Shown here one piece after another: positions 11,151 to 23,905 of a stretch of 64,000 nucleotides of DNA. The notes below the pieces were generated by a model, which searched no databases, was not told the origin of the DNA, and saw nothing but the letters and a program-made list of their open reading frames with translations. The stretch comes from Linum tenue (Eukaryota > Streptophyta > Magnoliopsida > Malpighiales > Linaceae), in the NCBI GenBank assembly GCA_946122785.1, contig CAMGYJ010000011.1:25173007-25237006 (forward strand), written 5' to 3'. Both the position numbers and the translations under genes were made by a program. Numbering within the stretch: position 1 is the first letter of the stretch; each line of letters starts with the position of its first letter.

Positions 11151-12330
11151 GTCATGGATCCAAGCTTGCTCCTCGTCTTCTAAAAGGACGCCTTGGCGTC
11201 GAGAAATCCTCTAAAGGAGGTCGGTGGATCGGTGGAGCCGAGTATTGACTCTCACAAACTGCTCCTCGAGGCGATCCATGTGCTGCTCGAGGTGGGCTCC
11301 AGAAGAGGAAGGACCAGCATCGGATGAAGATGGTGCTCCTAATGGTGGTGGTGCGGTGCGCCGACGGCAACCTGGAGCTCTGGTAGATGGTTGCTCTGGC
11401 GGAGGGACCTCTGTATCACGCTCCACTGAAGAAGGGTCGACCTGTGGCCTTAGAGCGGCCAAAGTTCAAAGTCCCTCGAGGAATTCAATCTCTCGCTCTC
11501 CCTGGAGCACCAACTTCATGTTGTAAAGTGTCTCCACCGAGAATGGCTTGGTCCGGTAGATGATGGGGCTTCTCGTCAAATCAACCCTGAAGTGTTAGGC
11601 TAGCCTCGTGATGTTGCCCCCCAAATGCATCGTATCAACTTGATCCCGCCCCTGGCATCTGGCGAAGGTGGTGGCAACCACTGATCCCAGATGGAGTGGT
11701 TCTGCTAGGCGGTTCATGGTATGGGGGGCTATTAACCCCCTGTTAGTGATCATCATGGATAATAGACTTCATAAGAAGTGTGTGCAGGATCCTCCACGGC
11801 ATCCGAAGCTTCACTGCATTGGTGTTGGAGCCCTTGAACTCGTCGCCGTGGTGCTTTGGGAGACAAATGGCCTGGATGACTGCCTCGTAGTGTAATTATC
11901 TTTTGTACTGCCTCTTTGTCATCGTCATGTGTGTGGGGTCGAGCCCCATGGCCTGGGCAAAGCCATCATAAGACATTACACACTGATCACCCCCCAGCAT
12001 GAACTCCATGTACGGGCGGCTACGCTTGCTCCCTAGGATGACGTGGAAGAAGGTGTAGTAGAACTTCATGCAGAGCTCGCGGTAGATGAGCTTTTCAATC
12101 GCTTGTAGACGACGCTACAAGGGATGACTGAGGACCCCTGACATCACTGCCCGACACTTGAACAAATTGAACATGTCCAGGTCCAACACCCAATGAGGCC
12201 CCGCCTCGCTGTACCTCCACTGTTGAAACTTGGTACCAAACTTCTCGTGGTTCACCAGGTAGTGAAAATATGCATGATTCGTGTCAACCATCCGGCAAAA
12301 AATCCAAAACATACACCATACGTGGAAATA
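11150..12330 (-). pseudogene. Decayed env-like (Athila ORF-1 type) gene of element A
   Basis: Minus-strand coding remnant reading from about 12330 downward with several frameshifts and stops. It has the same order of blocks as the copy in E: GPHWVLDLDMFNLF, LGSKRSRPYMEFMLGG, DGFAQAMGLDPTHM, a Pro/Ser/Arg-rich segment (about 11320-11430), then a short heptad-like segment with MDRLEEQF (about 11250-11290). Placement after pol and before the PPT fits the third ORF of Athila elements (Pfam ATHILA ORF-1 family, from memory). The protein's role is unknown; it is not functional here. Confidence 0.65.
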
Positions 12331-13459
12331 TCTGTCAATCTCACATCAAAGGGGAGAAAAGAACCCCCCCCCCCCAACACACACACTTAGGATTCCACTA
12401 AGGTCCAATGCCTTTGAGGCTTTACACAAGACCGAATTTCGACAATTTAAGCACGGCCACGAATGTAACACATCGAGACATGGTTCTAGGCGATTCAAGG
12501 TTTATCAAAATAACACATCAAACCTAAATCATGCCTCGATGGCCACCAACCACCATTCACAAAAGTGAATTGAATCAACATTCAAACATAATGCACTTGG
12601 TGGGCAAATCCCACCAAGACTTAATCAAGTCCACTTGCACACATCATTCAAACTAACCTATTCGGCCAACCCCTCGCCTAATTTCATTCATTCAAGCAAA
12701 ATTAAATCGATTCTCCTCACCTAAGAAATCTAACCCAATTCTCCAGAAATGACAAAGTAAAGGTTTGAAACAGACATGGAGACACAAGAAGGGTCGAAGA
12801 GGAAGGTGAGGAGAAGGCGAGGGTGCCGAAAAAAATACCAGAAAAACAAGCCGAAGAGGCTTGCCGGAAATCGCCCTCCCGAGAAAAAGTTTAGCCAAAT
12901 TGGCTCAAAACTTTGGCGAATGGGTGCCCTGAGGTGGGGATTATGAGTATGTTTTTGGTTTTTGAAATGGGTGGCCGAAAGTTGCCAAAATAGTTGGAAA
13001 ACTCCAAGAAATCGTGATTTTCCTGCGAGAACTGAGGATTACGGCGAGGTGGCGGCGTGATGTGAAGATTATGGGTTCACGCCCCTTTTATTGGCCGAAA
13101 CCGCAGTTCATGGACGGAGGCGTCAGTTCACGGTCGCTAAGACCGTGAACATAACTCCCGGACCATAAACTCGGGTGCAATGGTGAGTTTCAAAGAATGC
13201 TAGATTCGCCCTCGATCACAATCTCCAGCCTTTTATCACGGTTGCTAAGACGTGAACTAAAGGCAGAAACCGTGAACTGAGTGAAAATAGGGCATTTCCA
13301 AATTTTTTGACTCGATCTACTCAACCGTGCCCCTAACTCAATCACAACACATCCCAAAATACTCAAACACATAGACCCGACATGGTGATACCCATTCTAA
13401 CACTTGAAATCTTTACACAAACACAAAAAGAGAAAATAAGGAAAAGAAAACAAACCATC
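12331..13459 (-). other. Element A spacer between pol end and env-like ORF
   Basis: Non-coding. It contains an LTR-like module at 13080-13290 (see the separate entry) and a C12 run at 12366-12377. No other feature is seen. Confidence 0.55.
13080..13290 (-). promoter_or_regulatory. LTR-like promoter module in element A spacer
   Basis: On the minus strand, repeated GTTCACGG/CCGTGAAC motifs (about 13105-13275) are followed by AATAAAAGGGGCGTGAAC near 13078-13093. This is the same arrangement as in the LTRs of A, E and F, where such repeats precede TATAAAAGG. Here the TATA box looks mutated to AATAAAA. It could drive the env-like ORF downstream. Confidence 0.45.
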
Positions 13460-13477
13460 GTTGGGTTGCCTCCCAAC
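13460..13477 (-). ncRNA. Post-pol hairpin, element A
   Basis: RNA-sense stem GTTGGG/CCCAAC with loop AGGCAA, just after AGCGCTT and just downstream of the gag-protease ORF end. Equivalent hairpins are present in B, C, D and E. Confidence 0.65.
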
Positions 13478-13515
13478 AAGCGCTAGTTTAACGTCACTAG
13501 CTCGACGTTGCAGAT

Positions 13516-14149
13516 CTAGCATGCTTGAGAGCACAAAGCCACCGAGAGTGGATCTTCCACGGTCTCGGGGCAATTTTCGTCACCTCGCAACTTAAGCTCC
13601 ATAGGGTGGCCTTCTTGGCCCGACACTATCACCTTACCCTTATCTTTTGGTCTGGATTAAGCGCGTTTCAGCGTATCCCTCCATGCTCTCTTCTTCTTTC
13701 CTTCGGACTTAGTACCCACCTTGATTTCCTGCACCTCATCATCAAATGGAACACAAACACTAGTGGGGTTTTCCTTCAGAGGCTCACCTTCACTTCCAAT
13801 CATACCACTTGAGTCCATTTCCTTCACAACATCATTCTTAGCCTTATGATCAATTGAAAGATTGAGTTGTTCCTCTCCATCTCTCAAAATCAGAGTTCCC
13901 TCATTAACATCGATTAAGGCCTTGGTGGTGGCGAGTAAGGGGCGCCCTAGTATGAGTGGCATATCCGAATCTTCACTGATATCAAGGAAAACAAAATCTG
14001 TCAGATGTGATCAGCCAATGTGACACTAAGCCTAGTGGGCTTTAACTCACCCAAATGCAACTTTCTAAAAAGCTTGTAAGGCATCACATTAATGTTCGCT
14101 CCTAAGTCTGCCAAGGAGTTTTCCATGTGGTGATTTCCAATTCAGAGAG
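13516..14149 (-). pseudogene. Retropepsin-like protease region of element A
   Basis: Minus-strand continuation of the gag-protease frame after insertion E. Blocks: MENSLADLGANINVMPYKLF (the DLGA motif in place of the usual DTG/DSG), then LGELKPTRLSVTLADH, then LILGRPLLATTKALIDVNEG. After the protease comes a charged tail (GKKKRAW, GQEGHPMELKL) with a frameshift, ending at about 13516. The RT domain that should follow is absent. A short internal deletion removes residues after the ADH motif. Confidence 0.75.
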
Positions 14150-16330
14150 TGACTCATTCCGAATATATCACACTTAAATCCCACCTAAGGCCCAAGTATA
14201 AAACCTTAAATCGGTGCAATATAGGGCAAATATATTTAAATATCAACCCGAGCCGGCCCATGTATCCCTACTTCGATTGTTTGAAACATTATCTAGCGGA
14301 ATGAAGTTTGTAAAAATCTCTACAATCTACGTTCAAAAATGCAAGACTTGAAAAGTAAAAGGATTGAAACTCTTGATGAGAAGTTTCACTCAGGAGTTGT
14401 TTCTCCCTAACTAACTACCATGAACCGTGGGATAAAATGAATATGGGTGCGACAAGGGGATTGCGAACCGCTAGGAGGAGCAACAGTGGTTAGAAACCAC
14501 ACTCTCAATCGCTAGGCAAAAGAATGCATTATAGGATTCAATCAAGGTTCAAGAAGGCGCTAGGCGTAAGGCAGGCGTTGGGGCAGTGCCTACCACATTG
14601 CTAGCTTAGGCGTCGCCTAGGCGCACTTAAGCGTTGAAGCAAAAATAGTTGTTTTTAATATGTGTTCAATGAAATTGTTTTTTTGCAATACTTTTCAATT
14701 CCGTTTAAATTATTAATAACTTAACAAACAATATGATGAATGAATTAACATTTAATAACCTCTTATATTGATGTTTCACGTATTAAACAGGTATAAAATG
14801 TGTACCACACATGGAATACACATATTTTAGGCAATTTAATTGATGATTTCATTATTTTTTATATTACTATCTAGTCATAATAACATATAAAACTATCTGC
14901 ATATAGTAATTTAGTATTGTTATATACTCATATAATATTTAACTGAATAGGCGTGCAAAACACGTAGGTAATTACTAACAAAATAATCTCATCAAATCAA
15001 AATGAAAATTACTCCACTAGGTGATAATTATTGGTTAATTCACTTATCTATATCATTGTATGTATTTTTCTGTACACGTACTTATTGTACATATATATTA
15101 TTGCAGTTGTATATATGCAATTTATATAATCATTGTGAAAAGAAAAGGCTGGTCAAAAGTTTAAAAATATTACCTTGTATTATATAACGCTTTGTGTGCC
15201 GCTTAATGAATAAACGAAGCATTTTGTGGCCCCCCGCCGCACAGGCGAGCACTTAATTACGCTTTCCATAACCCTGGATACAATTGTAACCCTCTTCGCC
15301 TAAGCAATTGAGGGTTGACTTATCTTCTCCCTCAAACCAGAGTTTGGATGGCTTAATCACAATTAACCTAGGTGTTCAATTTGAGTTAAGAGGTTTGCCC
15401 TACACTAACCTAGATAGGAGGCATGGAAAGCCCAAGAAAACCCAGCTCAATTTGAGCCTCTTAAGATAAGGGGGTTTCCCTCTAAGCTAGGTTAGAATAG
15501 CACAATAGATTGCCAAGCACACACAATGCACAATCACCATGAAAAATACCTCAAACCTTAAATTAAACACCACCAACACTCAATCATTCAATCCACACAA
15601 TCAACTACATGGTAGAAGTAAGGGTTCTACAACACCCAAGTGAAAAGGAGAATACTGCATGCTAGAAAAAGTTAGAACACAAAGGAAAAGGGAAAAACCA
15701 TCATTGTGATGCCTCAATCCCTCCTTGTGCTTGTATAGATCCTCTCTTGAAGAGGAACTTCCCAAATCTTAACTTGGAGCAAACCCTAGCCTCTTCGAAA
15801 TCTTGGTTCATGCCTTTCTCTCTCTAGGTTTTCAAGAAGAAGAAGGTTTCTCTCACTTTGGGTTCCCCTTTCTTCCTCCTTTCAGCTCTCCTTTTATACA
15901 CTAGTCGCGCCCAGTTCACGACCGTGAACATTTGGCATGGATCGTGAACACAGTCCAAAACACACCGCTTCAATTGTCGAGTTCGCGGTCCATGGCTTCA
16001 GTTCACGGTCTTATGATCGTGAACTGACTTGGCGTTAGTAACCTCTGAAAACTCTCTGGACCCCCTTCAGTTCGCGGTTTGTGCTCCAGTTCACGGTCCT
16101 GATGACCGTGAACTCACAACTTGGACCGTGAACTGTGGCTGCTTCCTCCTCTTTGCCCGATCCTAGCGCCTTTTCTTCCAATTTTCGACTCCGGGGTTGG
16201 TTCCACATGTTAGACTCTGAAACACATTGAAACACAGCAAACCTAGCGTAAAACCACCCTTTTTGAATCTCAAATGCCACAAACTCCAAAGAGAAAAGGG
16301 GATAAAAAGTGTACATTTAGACACGAATCA
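14150..16330 (-). repeat. Element E 3' LTR (with internal insertion)
   Basis: Homologous to 36473-37742 from TGACTCATYCCGAATAT to ACGAATCA. Without the 734-bp hAT element and its duplicated 8 bp it is about 1.44 kb. A minus-strand TATAAAAGGAG box lies at 15890-15900, beside GTTCACGGTC-type repeats (15910-16135). Confidence 0.85.
14543..15276. mobile_element. Non-autonomous hAT element, 734 bp
   Basis: Interrupts the 3' LTR of E; the uninterrupted sequence is seen at about 36852-36870. The ends are inverted: CAAGGTTCAAGAAGGCG on the left, and CAGGGTTATGGAAAGCG as the reverse complement of the right. The 8-bp flanks GATTCAAT (14535-14542) and GATACAAT (15277-15284) differ at one base, typical of hAT. 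GC-rich ends with GGCGCTAGGCG motifs flank an AT-rich middle. No transposase; the 61-aa ORF at 15002 is not credible. Confidence 0.8.
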
Positions 16331-16345
16331 CTCCCCCACACTTAG
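16331..16345 (-). promoter_or_regulatory. Element E polypurine tract
   Basis: Minus-strand AAGTGTGGGGGAG immediately before the E 3' LTR. Confidence 0.85.
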
Positions 16346-16347
16346 AC

Positions 16348-16369
16348 GTTTGCTTGTCCCCAAGCAAAC
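16348..16369 (-). ncRNA. Pre-PPT hairpin, element E
   Basis: Identical to the element A hairpin: stem GTTTGCTTG/CAAGCAAAC, loop GGGA. Confidence 0.6.
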
Positions 16370-18199
16370 CATTTCACACAAGGTAATATCTCAACCTAAA
16401 CAAAATACATCGGGGACAACTCCAAGGGAACAAAGTGGGGAATCTCAATGGCTATTGGCAATTAACACATGGATTGTTGCAAGCGATACCAGTATCCACC
16501 ACAAACGACATTTAAGACCACCAAAAACGTGAAAACGAAAAGTTCTCACCTTATTCGTGAATCAATTCAAGTCTCAACAAGATCAGTCATCAACCACAAC
16601 TAACCATGCATAACATTCAAGTCCAAGGATTAAATGAATGGGCAACAAAGGTCCTCACCGGGATATGATATGACATGCAAAATAGGAATGAATCACTCAC
16701 TCTCTTGACTAGTGGGGTCGGGACCATTTGGTGCAAAAAATGTGCACAATCATCAACATTCGGTCCTATCGTCTCTTTACCACGGCGACAACCTCTAAAT
16801 GCTAGAGTTCACGGGATGGTTGTCATTACTAGCTTGTCCGGAGGTCTTAGACACGGATTCAAATGACTGGCAATTGTCTTGGACATGGGGAAAAACCCTT
16901 TGGGTGGTGGCAAACAAAACATGAGGTCCTACATCTTCACCTTAAAACCGAAAGTTCTATGGTTTCGACTAAGAACCTTCCCTACACAAAACCGCAACTA
17001 GCATAAGTCAAAAGCCTTACTTCCTTCCAAACCCAACTATCACCCATCACGAACTACATTCAAGCATACTTCCTCGGGCTATTTTTGCTATCACATTTCA
17101 AACATAATATTGAAGTATTTCAACATCAATTTGGGTGTTTCAGTGACTTGACTGTCAAGAAACCCTTCCTAGAGCATACACTTTGATTTTATGACCACTC
17201 TCTACTTTATTCACCCTGTTTTATTACCTCTTCTTTCCATTCTTTTTCTTTCTACTTTTCTTTTCTTTCTTTTTCTCTTTTCTTTTCTTTTTGAGGGGGG
17301 GGGGGAGTACTATAGAGTGAAACACATGCCATTTGACAAACAATGATCTCGATTAAGGACTCACCCCAACACTACCTCTTCTTTTCTAGCAAGAACGACG
17401 CAAAATCCTCCTATTTAGAATCTCAATGGAGCTCCAAAGCATGGACTCCGGGACACAAGGATGACTCACGTATAGACACGAAGAAAGGATGGGGGGGTCC
17501 TTCTATCAAACATCATAGCTCACAAGCAAAAAACTCAAACAAGAGAACAGGGGTTGACTAGGGGATAGAACATTTTGGGACAATCAACATTTGGGCGTGG
17601 ACTAATCATATGCCTCCATTATACTCACTTGTGACAAATGTGATGTTACTCGCCATGATAAGAGGGATCTAAGCACAGAAGAAGAAAACGATCGGCTCAA
17701 AACTCACATGGCTACCTAGTCACCCAACCATCTATTCCAATTCACAAAACACAATGCATGGCAATTGTAATTAACAAGTAATCGAGTCAAGACATCCATT
17801 CATTTTTGCACTCATGAGAACTAAAACTTTGCACTATCCTAATGAACCTCTCAGTCATCATCATAGGACACACTCGATCACATGCAACAATTCAAGGTCA
17901 ATGCCAATAAACACGAGATTCTTCCACAAACCGGCAACTTTTTAGTACGATGTTACCGCATGGCTTGGTGAGTGAAAGTTGGAATTTTTCCCCCAGGTAG
18001 GAGATTGAAGCTTCAGGAGAAGACAAAAGAAAACACAAACACACACATTCTCGCTCGAGGTGAGGTTATTAAACATCACAATACGATAGTATTAGTACTA
18101 ATTATTCACACACACTAAATAAAATGAAGGCTAAACAAGACAAAGGACAAAAGAGTTCAGAGTTCCAAGTGGAGAAGTGGGGCGAAAGAAATCGGCTCT
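16370..18199 (-). other. Element E 3' non-coding domain
   Basis: Homologous block by block to 9267-11150 of A. It contains a polypyrimidine run and an extended G tract near 17215-17307. No coding region is supported. Confidence 0.7.
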
Positions 18200-18374
18200 G
18201 CCACATGTCTCACTCGTCGGCTACCTCATCACGGTTCGAAGGCCCCAGCTCATCACGTGGAAGGATACCCTAGCGTCGAGCCATCCTCTCTATCAAATCT
18301 GAGGTGCGGTCGAGCCGAGTGGTGAGTCCCACAACATGAGTCTCGAGGCGATCCATCCTCTCCACGAGCTGATC

Positions 18375-21300
18375 TGTTACATCCTGCTCTTTGCAAATGG
18401 TCAAAATAACTATTATACCCTTGGGTAAATTGGTCAAGTCCACAATAATATTTAAGGGAATTCAAAATGTGGACTCTATATTCAAACGGTGTCAAATTTT
18501 GATATAAGACGAGGAAGTTACAGACGTAGATTGGGTTCAAGGACCTTGTATGAGTGAACCATGCTAATTGGTCTAGATTTTAATTGTGATTGATTTCTAG
18601 GGGTCTTTGGTTTTGGGCCGAGTTTGAATGATAAAAAGAGGTGGGATTAAGTGAGAGTTTGATAAGAGATTGAGAAGAAAGGAAGAAATGGGCTGGCGGC
18701 CCAGCGAGAAGGAAGAAAAATGGAAGGAGAGGTGGGAGATAAGAAGGAAGGAGTTGGGCTCCGACCCAAGGTGGGAAAAATAAAATAAAAGACGGGGGTA
18801 CAGGAAGAGTGAAAGAAAGAGGAGGAGTGGGCCACTTGGGTCTGGGTGAAAGAAGAGGGCTCAAGTCCGTTTGGGAAATAAAGAACGAGCATACTCCTTG
18901 CCAGCCCAAGAAGGAAAGGAGAGGGGTGACCAGGCCGATAACACAAGAAGAGCAGAAGGAAAAATAAAGGTGGGCTTGAGGCTGTTTGGAGGAAGATGAT
19001 TTGTTCTCCTCTATGTGAATTCAACCGGAGGCAGGGAGCAGAAGGGGAAGAAAAGAAAATAGAGCAGTGGTAAGGAGAGATTTTTGGTGGTAACGGCTGG
19101 AATTAATGGATTTAAATTGGGAAGTTTAATTGGCTATTAAGGTAGATTAATGGGGGGGGGGGGGAATAGATGGGTTGGTTTCCCCAACTAAAGGGGCGTG
19201 TGAAAGGGTTGGAAATGAGTGGCAATTCGAACGATGAGTTGGGAGGAAGTCGAGATAAACAAAGGACCGCGAGGGAGGAGAATCAGGTCTGATGGCGAGT
19301 TCATCAAAGCCCGGCGAACTAAGTAGTGAACCATCACAAGTAAGAGAGAAAGGAAGGAGAACAGAGACTCAAAAGCGTAAGGACTCGACGAAGGCCGCAC
19401 TGAGGGCCAACGTCGAGCTCGTTGTTAGGCAGACAAGAGTTGGAGTTGTTTCCAACGGTGGCGGGGTGAAGGATGATGCGATGGTGATAGCGCGAGCCTA
19501 CCGTCCTAAACGGACAGGGGTGTGCGCGATCCGTCACTGGCCCCCAAATTATGGCCCGAGGGGGGTGTTGAATATGATGGCGTCGGCGGGAAGCTCCCGG
19601 CGGCGATGGCAGATGGCGAACCGTTACTCGAGGAAGAAGAAGAAGAGCCAGAGGAGTGCGACTGTTGTGGGTTCGAAGATGGGGAGGAGGACGACGGCGA
19701 TGGCGGCCGGAGTATGGGAGTCGGCGGCGGCGGTGTGCAGGTGAGGAGTTTCTCCCGTTAGTTTGGAATCCAATCGCATTGGTTCCTAAATTTAATGAAG
19801 ATTGGGTTAATACAATATATTAGCCATAACTATTAAGCAGCGGGGAATTATAGCCACAACTATCGAAATACAAATTATTAGCCAATCGTTAAGTTTTTGT
19901 AACACTTCTATTAGTAATGATGACTAAACTTTTATGATGCTGAATTGGCTCCCACGTGGCAGTCATCATATCATATTTTTTACGATGATGACATGGCCTT
20001 CTCCGTTAAAAATTTGAAAACAGTAACGGGCTGTTAGCCAAATCTTGACCCGCAACAATAGTTATGGCTAATAATTTGTATTTCGATAGTTATGGCTATA
20101 ATTCCCCGTTGCTTAATAGTTATGGCTAATATATTGTATTTATCCAATAATAGAGGGTATTTTGGTCATTTCAGACATAAGGGAAACATGGAAATTTTTA
20201 GAAATTGGGCAATCAGTAATTTACCAGGCCAAATGATTAGTTTGTAAATAGCAAAGGTCTGAGTATCGGATTGGAAATAAGTCTTTTGGACTGAAATTTT
20301 AAAATCAAAAAGTGGGAATTGGCCTGCTTGACTAAATTCTGCAATTCTGAAAGATTGGGGCCAAATTGGTAATGCTCTGGAATTTCGGGTACCATTATGT
20401 AATTTGCCATTTTGGGGCAAAAAGGTAATTTTCCAAAATTTCATGGGGAATTCTAGTAATGATTAATTGGAGGAGAAATCAACTAAATTAAAAGTCGTTT
20501 GGTTAGTTATGCTTAGAGAAAAGTGAGTTAAGTTTTGCCTAACTACTTAATAGGAGGAAATGCAAAAGGAGGTAAAGCACGAGGAGTTCGAACGTGGAGT
20601 TTCGGACGATGACATGGATCAACCGACAATTAAGAAGGGTCGTATCTTCGAGGTGAGTGTAAAGGGGTTAAATTCTACGCCTTACAATATTTCAATTTTT
20701 GAGATTGACTACTATGTGTCATACTTGCCTTTGTGTGTTTATAAGATGCATTTGATCGCGTGTGATCTATGCTTCCAGTTATACATATTATAAGTGCATG
20801 CTTTATTTACAAGTTGAAGTTTAAGAACACGTTTCCTTTTAAGAAGTAATTCGCCTTCAAGAAGGTGAAACCGTTTTAAGAGTTTTAGTCACTAGCGCCA
20901 TTTTGTTGCCTTTGTGATTTTGAGATAGAGCAGCAGTTATGCTCTTGAGACTTTTAAGATGAGAAGCAGTTATGCTCTTGAGATATTTTAAGATGAGAAG
21001 CAGTTATGCTCTTGAGAATTGTCGAAGAAGAGCCTTCCACGATAAGTTTAAGTTTAAGGAAAGTCGGGATGGCTTCTCATACGTATGAGTTGGCAACCAG
21101 ACTATCTAGTGAGGGATCCCAGTGTCAGTCAAATATCTAAGTTAAGATTTGAGCTTTAAGAATACAGTTTTAAGAGTTAAGATTTTTAATAGTGGAAGTA
21201 CAAAACAACTTCCGCTAAGTTAAGTAAAGTGATCAAGTATTAATAAGATGTTAAACATAAGGGCGTAGACTGACCCCATCTCACTCACCAGTTAGTGAGC

Positions 21301-21613
21301 AGCGAGTTCGAGGGCAGCCAGCTGGATGAGAGCAGTGTAAGCGTCACGGAGGATGCTTAGTCAAGGTTTTCAGTAGCAACAACATTAGAGATTATAGTTA
21401 TTTACATTTATGATGGTGAGTATAGATTGGAGATCACTTGGAGATTTTAAGTATTGAGTTTGCCCATGCGTTAGGGCGTTGCTTTAAACTACAAGTGTGT
21501 GTTTTCAGTATTTTATTTATGAAAATTTTTCCTGCTGCAATTTAAGATTTGAATATTTTATTTATCAAGGGCATTTTAGTAAAAGTAGTACCCGGCCGGG
21601 TTAGGGTGCTACA
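18375..21613. mobile_element. Solo LTR G, 3.24 kb
   Basis: Begins TGTTACATCC and ends GGGTGCTACA, flanked by perfect 5-bp TGATC (18370-18374 and 21614-21618), inside the env-like ORF of E. One uninterrupted LTR-sized block without PBS, PPT or coding indicates a solo LTR. Length and the ends (reverse complement TGTAGCACCCTAACCCGG) suggest a long-LTR chromovirus (Del/Tekay-like), a tentative guess. It holds a MITE at 19801-20148 and a GC-rich patch at about 19250-19745, plus a triplicated motif with AGCAGTTATGCTCTTGAGA at 20930-21020. Confidence 0.8.
19801..20148. mobile_element. MITE, 348 bp, long terminal inverted repeats
   Basis: Outer 80 bp are inverted with few mismatches, from ATTGGRTWAATACAATATAT on each side through GCCATAACTATT and GAAATACAAATTATTAGCC. 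The middle is unique and non-coding. No convincing TSD: flanks are TTAATGAAG and AATAGAGGG. Superfamily not assigned. Confidence 0.8.
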
Positions 21614-21745
21614 TGATCCCTGGAGGTGGAAGGAACGGCTCCGGATGATGATGATGTTGGTGCTGGTGTAGGTGCGGGACGTTGAAGTGCAGGACGCCGG
21701 TGGCGGTCGGGAGCTCGAGCAGGTGGTTGTTCTGGAGTAGGGACC

Positions 21746-22967
21746 TGACTCGTTCTAACTACAGCATCCCGATCGACGGCCAAGTATAACCTCCGATCGG
21801 TTGTACCATAGGGCAAGCAAGCAATAAAAATTTATCATACCACGGGAATCTAGGCTTACCCTACTTCAGGTTTAGGTTTCATTAAACTAACTAACCTAGC
21901 TTGAAACGACCTGATCCTTTCCAAAACCAAACCATAACTCAAACCACATATCGGCAACCCAAAAAAGGTTTACAAGTCAAAACCAAAAATCAAGAACAAC
22001 AATGTTTAAGATTCTCAAGTGAAATGCCCTAAACACTTGGGCGACCTCAATCCAGAGCAACAAAGGTTCGCCGCGGCTGCTCTCCTCGGGTAACCCCTCT
22101 TGATGAGTGCATCATCTTCCCCTCTCTCCACCTGGTGAGTGAGAAGGGGTCAGTCTCGTCGTTATTTCCTAAGGTCCTTCCCCTAAGAAACTCCTTAATA
22201 AACACATTATTCGGGGGAGAGAGAGAGAGAGGAGGGTTTACAAAGAAATCTCTAAATCTTCATCTTCTTCTTCTAGGCTTGATTCCTAGCTTTCAAGCTT
22301 GATCAAATCCTTCAATAATATCCATTATCACTCTGTCTCTCACTAGAACCCCCCTTTGGTGTTTTGGGTTGAAACTCTAGAGAAAGAAAGTGTTCCTTCT
22401 CCAAAAACCAGCTCTGCCTTCTTCTTTCTTCTGCTGCTGTTTTTATACCCAGGTCGAGCCCATTCACGGGCTCTGTTCATGGTCGTGAACACCTTAACCG
22501 TCCGTTAACTCAACGTCGTCTCCAAAATGCACCGCTTCACTCTCCAGGGTTCACAGTTTGCACTCAAAGTTCACGGTCTTAGAGACCATGAATTGCCTGA
22601 TCATTAGTAACCTCTGGAACCCTCCTGGACACCTCACTGTTCCCGGTTTGTGGTTCCAGTTCACGGCCTTAGAGGTCGTGAACTGCGGCTGCTTCATGGA
22701 CGCCTGCGCTTCACTGTTACTGGGGCAATTGTCATGGCCGTGGACTGCGGCTGCTTCATGGCCGTGAATTTGGACATTTTTTTCACTTTTTGGCACTTTT
22801 TGACCTCCAATCGATTCGAAACTCGTCCTCGACTTTCCCACGCGTGCTAGGACCTTAAATGCATCAAAACAAGCACAACCTAGTGTGAGATATTCCAGGG
22901 AAGATGAAATGCAAAGCCAAACTATCAAGACATGAGGGGTAAATTGTGTACAATTGGACCCGAATCA
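21746..22967 (-). mobile_element. Solo LTR F, 1.22 kb, Athila-like
   Basis: Starts TGACTCGTTC and ends CCCGAATCA on the plus strand. It is flanked by perfect GGACC (21741-21745, 22968-22972) inside the env-like ORF of E. It resembles the LTRs of A and E: TATA box on the minus strand near 22444-22451 and GTTCACGGTC/GACCGTGAAC repeats at 22460-22760. There is no internal domain, so recombination between its LTRs removed the rest. Confidence 0.85.
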
Positions 22968-23905
22968 GGACCTCTGGATCGGGCTCTACTGGAGCAGTGT
23001 CGACTCTAGGCCCTAGGGCCGCCGAAGGTCGAATTCCATCTAGGTACTCGATCCCTCGCTCTTCTCGAAGCACCAGCTTCATGTTGTAGAGGGTCTCCAC
23101 TGGAATCGCTCGGTCCGGCCAATGATGGGGAACCCCGTCACGTCCACTTCGAAGTGTTGAGCCAATTTGGTGATGATGCCCCCCAGATGCATCGTGTCCA
23201 CCGGATTCCGCTCAAGACACCGGGCGAATGTGGTAGCAACCACGGCTCCCAAATGGAGTGGCTTGACAGGATTCCTCATATAGTGGAGGGCAATCAGCCC
23301 TCTGTTGGTGATCACGTGGCCCGCTCTCAGACTGGGGATGACGGACCTGGTGAGCAGGGTGTGCAGAATCCTCCACAGAGTCCGCAGCTTTACCGCATTG
23401 GTGTGGCCACCCTCAAACTCATCGTGTTGGTTCTCGGGGCAACTGAGGGTTTGGAATGCTGCTTGGTAGTGGAAGTCGACAGTGTACTGCATTTCCATCA
23501 TGATCATGTGAGTGGGGTCCAACCCCATGGCCTGAGCAAAGCCGTCGTATTTCATCACTCGATGCTGACCTCCCAACATAAACTCCACGTGGGGCCAACT
23601 CCGCTTACTCGCCAAGATGACGTGAGAGAAAGTGGAGAAGAACTCCACGCAGAGCTCTCAGTAAATGAGCTCATCCACCGTCATCAGCTGGCACCACTAG
23701 GGGTGACAAACAACCCCCGAAATTTACGCCTAACACCTGAACATGTTGAACATGTCCAAGTCAAGCATCCAGTGAGGCCCAACCTCAATATTCATCTTAT
23801 ATGTGAACTTGGACCCGAACCGTTCGTGGTTCACCAAGTAGCGAATGTACTCATGATCCATTATAAGCATCCTACAAAACATACAAACACGCACCATACG
23901 TGGAA

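Larger units (their letters stand above)
18200..23905 (-). pseudogene. Env-like (Athila ORF-1 type) gene of element E, split by two solo LTRs
   Basis: Minus-strand frame in three pieces: 23905-22973, 21740-21619 and 18369-18200. Solo LTR F separates the first two and solo LTR G the last two; removing each LTR and one TSD copy keeps the frame. Piece 1 contains MDHEYIRYLVNHERFGSKF, GPHWMLDLDMFNMF, LASKRSWPHVEFMLGG, DGFAQAMGLDPTHM and HLGGIITKLAQHFEVDV. It has stops near 23735 and 23665. Piece 2 is a Pro/Ala/Ser-rich linker. Piece 3 is a predicted coiled coil (QLVERMDRLETHVVGLTTRL) followed by an acidic tail. The layout matches element A. I infer the env-like third ORF of Athila elements; no transmembrane segment was recognised. 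Confidence 0.65.

Noticed and set aside
18580..19024. Pro/Phe/Ser-rich minus ORFs of 109 and 125 codons
   Set aside because: Purine/pyrimidine-biased LTR sequence; two overlapping frames of the same composition and no start context.
19292..19761. 150- and 79-codon ORFs in a GC-rich patch
   Set aside because: Inside solo LTR G. Basic or acidic low-complexity content from GC composition and no domain; both frames overlap.
21746..22967. F and the E 5' LTR as the two ends of one element
   Set aside because: F has its own perfect TSD (GGACC) inside the env-like ORF of E, whereas E has its own matching 3' LTR at 14150-16330.
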